From positions 124,001 to 188,000 of the forward strand of contig JAPYMA010003025.1 of assembly GCA_035041965.1 (NCBI GenBank): DNA of 64,000 nucleotides, in the 5' to 3' direction. The position numbers and the translations under genes were made by a program. Source of the stretch: Anisakis pegreffii (lineage: Eukaryota; Nematoda; Chromadorea; Rhabditida; Anisakidae). Positions within the stretch are counted from its first letter, which is position 1; every line of letters begins with the position of its first letter. The notes beneath the pieces were generated by a model. The model saw only the letters and a list, made by a program, of their open reading frames with translations. It made no database searches and was not told where the DNA came from. Of this stretch, positions 63,701 through 64,000 are shown piece by piece.

Positions 63701-63886
63701 TTACGGTGATGGCATACACTTGAGCATTTCAAAGGCACTCTTCTCGAGCGATTCTCTGTGGTTGGGATGTGCCAGGTTGATGAGTTGATAAGCGCGTTGT
63801 CTCAAGCTCTTGCCCCAGAGATCAGCTATGCCATACTCAGTGACAACATATTGAATGTTACCTCGGGTTGCTACCACACCAGCACC
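63701..63886 (-). CDS. Acetyl-CoA hydrolase / 4-hydroxybutyrate CoA-transferase, C-terminal exon
   Basis: The exon begins after TTTAAG at 63886, phase 0, and ends in TAA at 63701-63703, coding for 61 residues. It opens GAGVVATRGNIQYVVTEYGI, then has ADLWGKSLRQRAYQLINLAH and PNHRESLEKSAFEMLK. This is the conserved C-terminal block of the acetyl-CoA hydrolase/transferase (4-HB CoA-transferase) family, with VVTRG..YVVTEYGIA and HP.HRE.LEK. The enzyme moves CoA between acyl-CoA and short-chain acids or hydrolyses acetyl-CoA, usually in mitochondria. The remaining exons lie to the right of the window; 63887-64000 is intron. Confidence 0.9.
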   Translation of the reverse strand, partial: GAGVVATRGNIQYVVTEYGIADLWGKSLRQRAYQLINLAHPNHRESLEKSAFEMLKCMPSP

Positions 63887-64000
63887 CTTAAATATGTCTC
63901 TTCATTTTAGGTGGATTTACTGAATCGAAACATGTCGTCAACGATTCGCTCTATTCGTTGTTCATTACGTCATGATCAAATGAGTTACCACTCTGAATCG

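Overview
The window is animal nuclear DNA, almost certainly from a nematode. The coding content is AT-rich and split into short exons with GT..AG introns, many of them preceded by TTTCAG-type acceptors. The caveolin reads most like the nematode CAV-1 form, and the neurotransmitter transporter reads like the nematode SNF-11/GAT-1 class. Gene spacing is loose, with many kilobases of non-coding DNA, and a 100-N gap marks a draft scaffold. A parasitic, ascarid-like nematode is my guess; the phylum is well supported, the genus is not.

Layout, left to right. (1) 1-4.3 kb, minus: a STAND/NACHT-type ATPase of the NWD1/QUI-1/NPHP3 group, running off the left edge. A tRNA-like relic lies inside one of its introns. 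(2) 4.3-12.4 kb: nothing I can support. (3) 12.45-17.95 kb, plus: a gene of unknown function coding for an N-terminally membrane-anchored, Q-rich, partly coiled-coil protein of about 636 residues, with a probable alternative C-terminus. A further exon at 20.1 kb has a matching phase and may belong to it. (4) 19.5-19.97 kb: two copies of a structured repeat, the second fused behind a tRNA-like head (SINE-like). (5) 26.6-29.9 kb, minus: a complete caveolin gene in four exons (227 aa), preceded by an 88-nt near-perfect hairpin at 26.1 kb. (6) 34-41.7 kb: an orphan minus-strand exon, a six-exon plus-strand gene of unknown function (about 260 aa), and a weak candidate terminal exon. (7) 44.9-53.5 kb, plus: a complete SLC6 GABA-transporter-like gene in 14 exons (601 aa). 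Its ninth intron is 4.3 kb long and filled with a 405-bp tandem satellite, interrupted by the assembly gap. (8) 56.2-61.1 kb, minus: a complete CXXC1/CFP-1 gene (COMPASS/SET1 subunit) in 17 coding exons, about 753 aa, with a CXXC zinc finger that lacks the KFGG segment. (9) 63.7 kb to the right edge, minus: the last exon of an acetyl-CoA hydrolase/4-hydroxybutyrate CoA-transferase.

The genes do not form an operon or pathway; they look like unrelated neighbours on a eukaryotic chromosome. For the caveolin, transporter, CFP-1 and both unknown multi-exon genes the exon phases close exactly, which is the main support for the models. No transcript data were available, so first exons, UTRs and alternative splices are inferred. 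I found no prokaryotic features, CRISPR array or intact transposase gene. The strongest novelties are the intronic dimeric satellite, the degenerate CXXC finger, the SINE-like structured repeat and the 88-nt hairpin.
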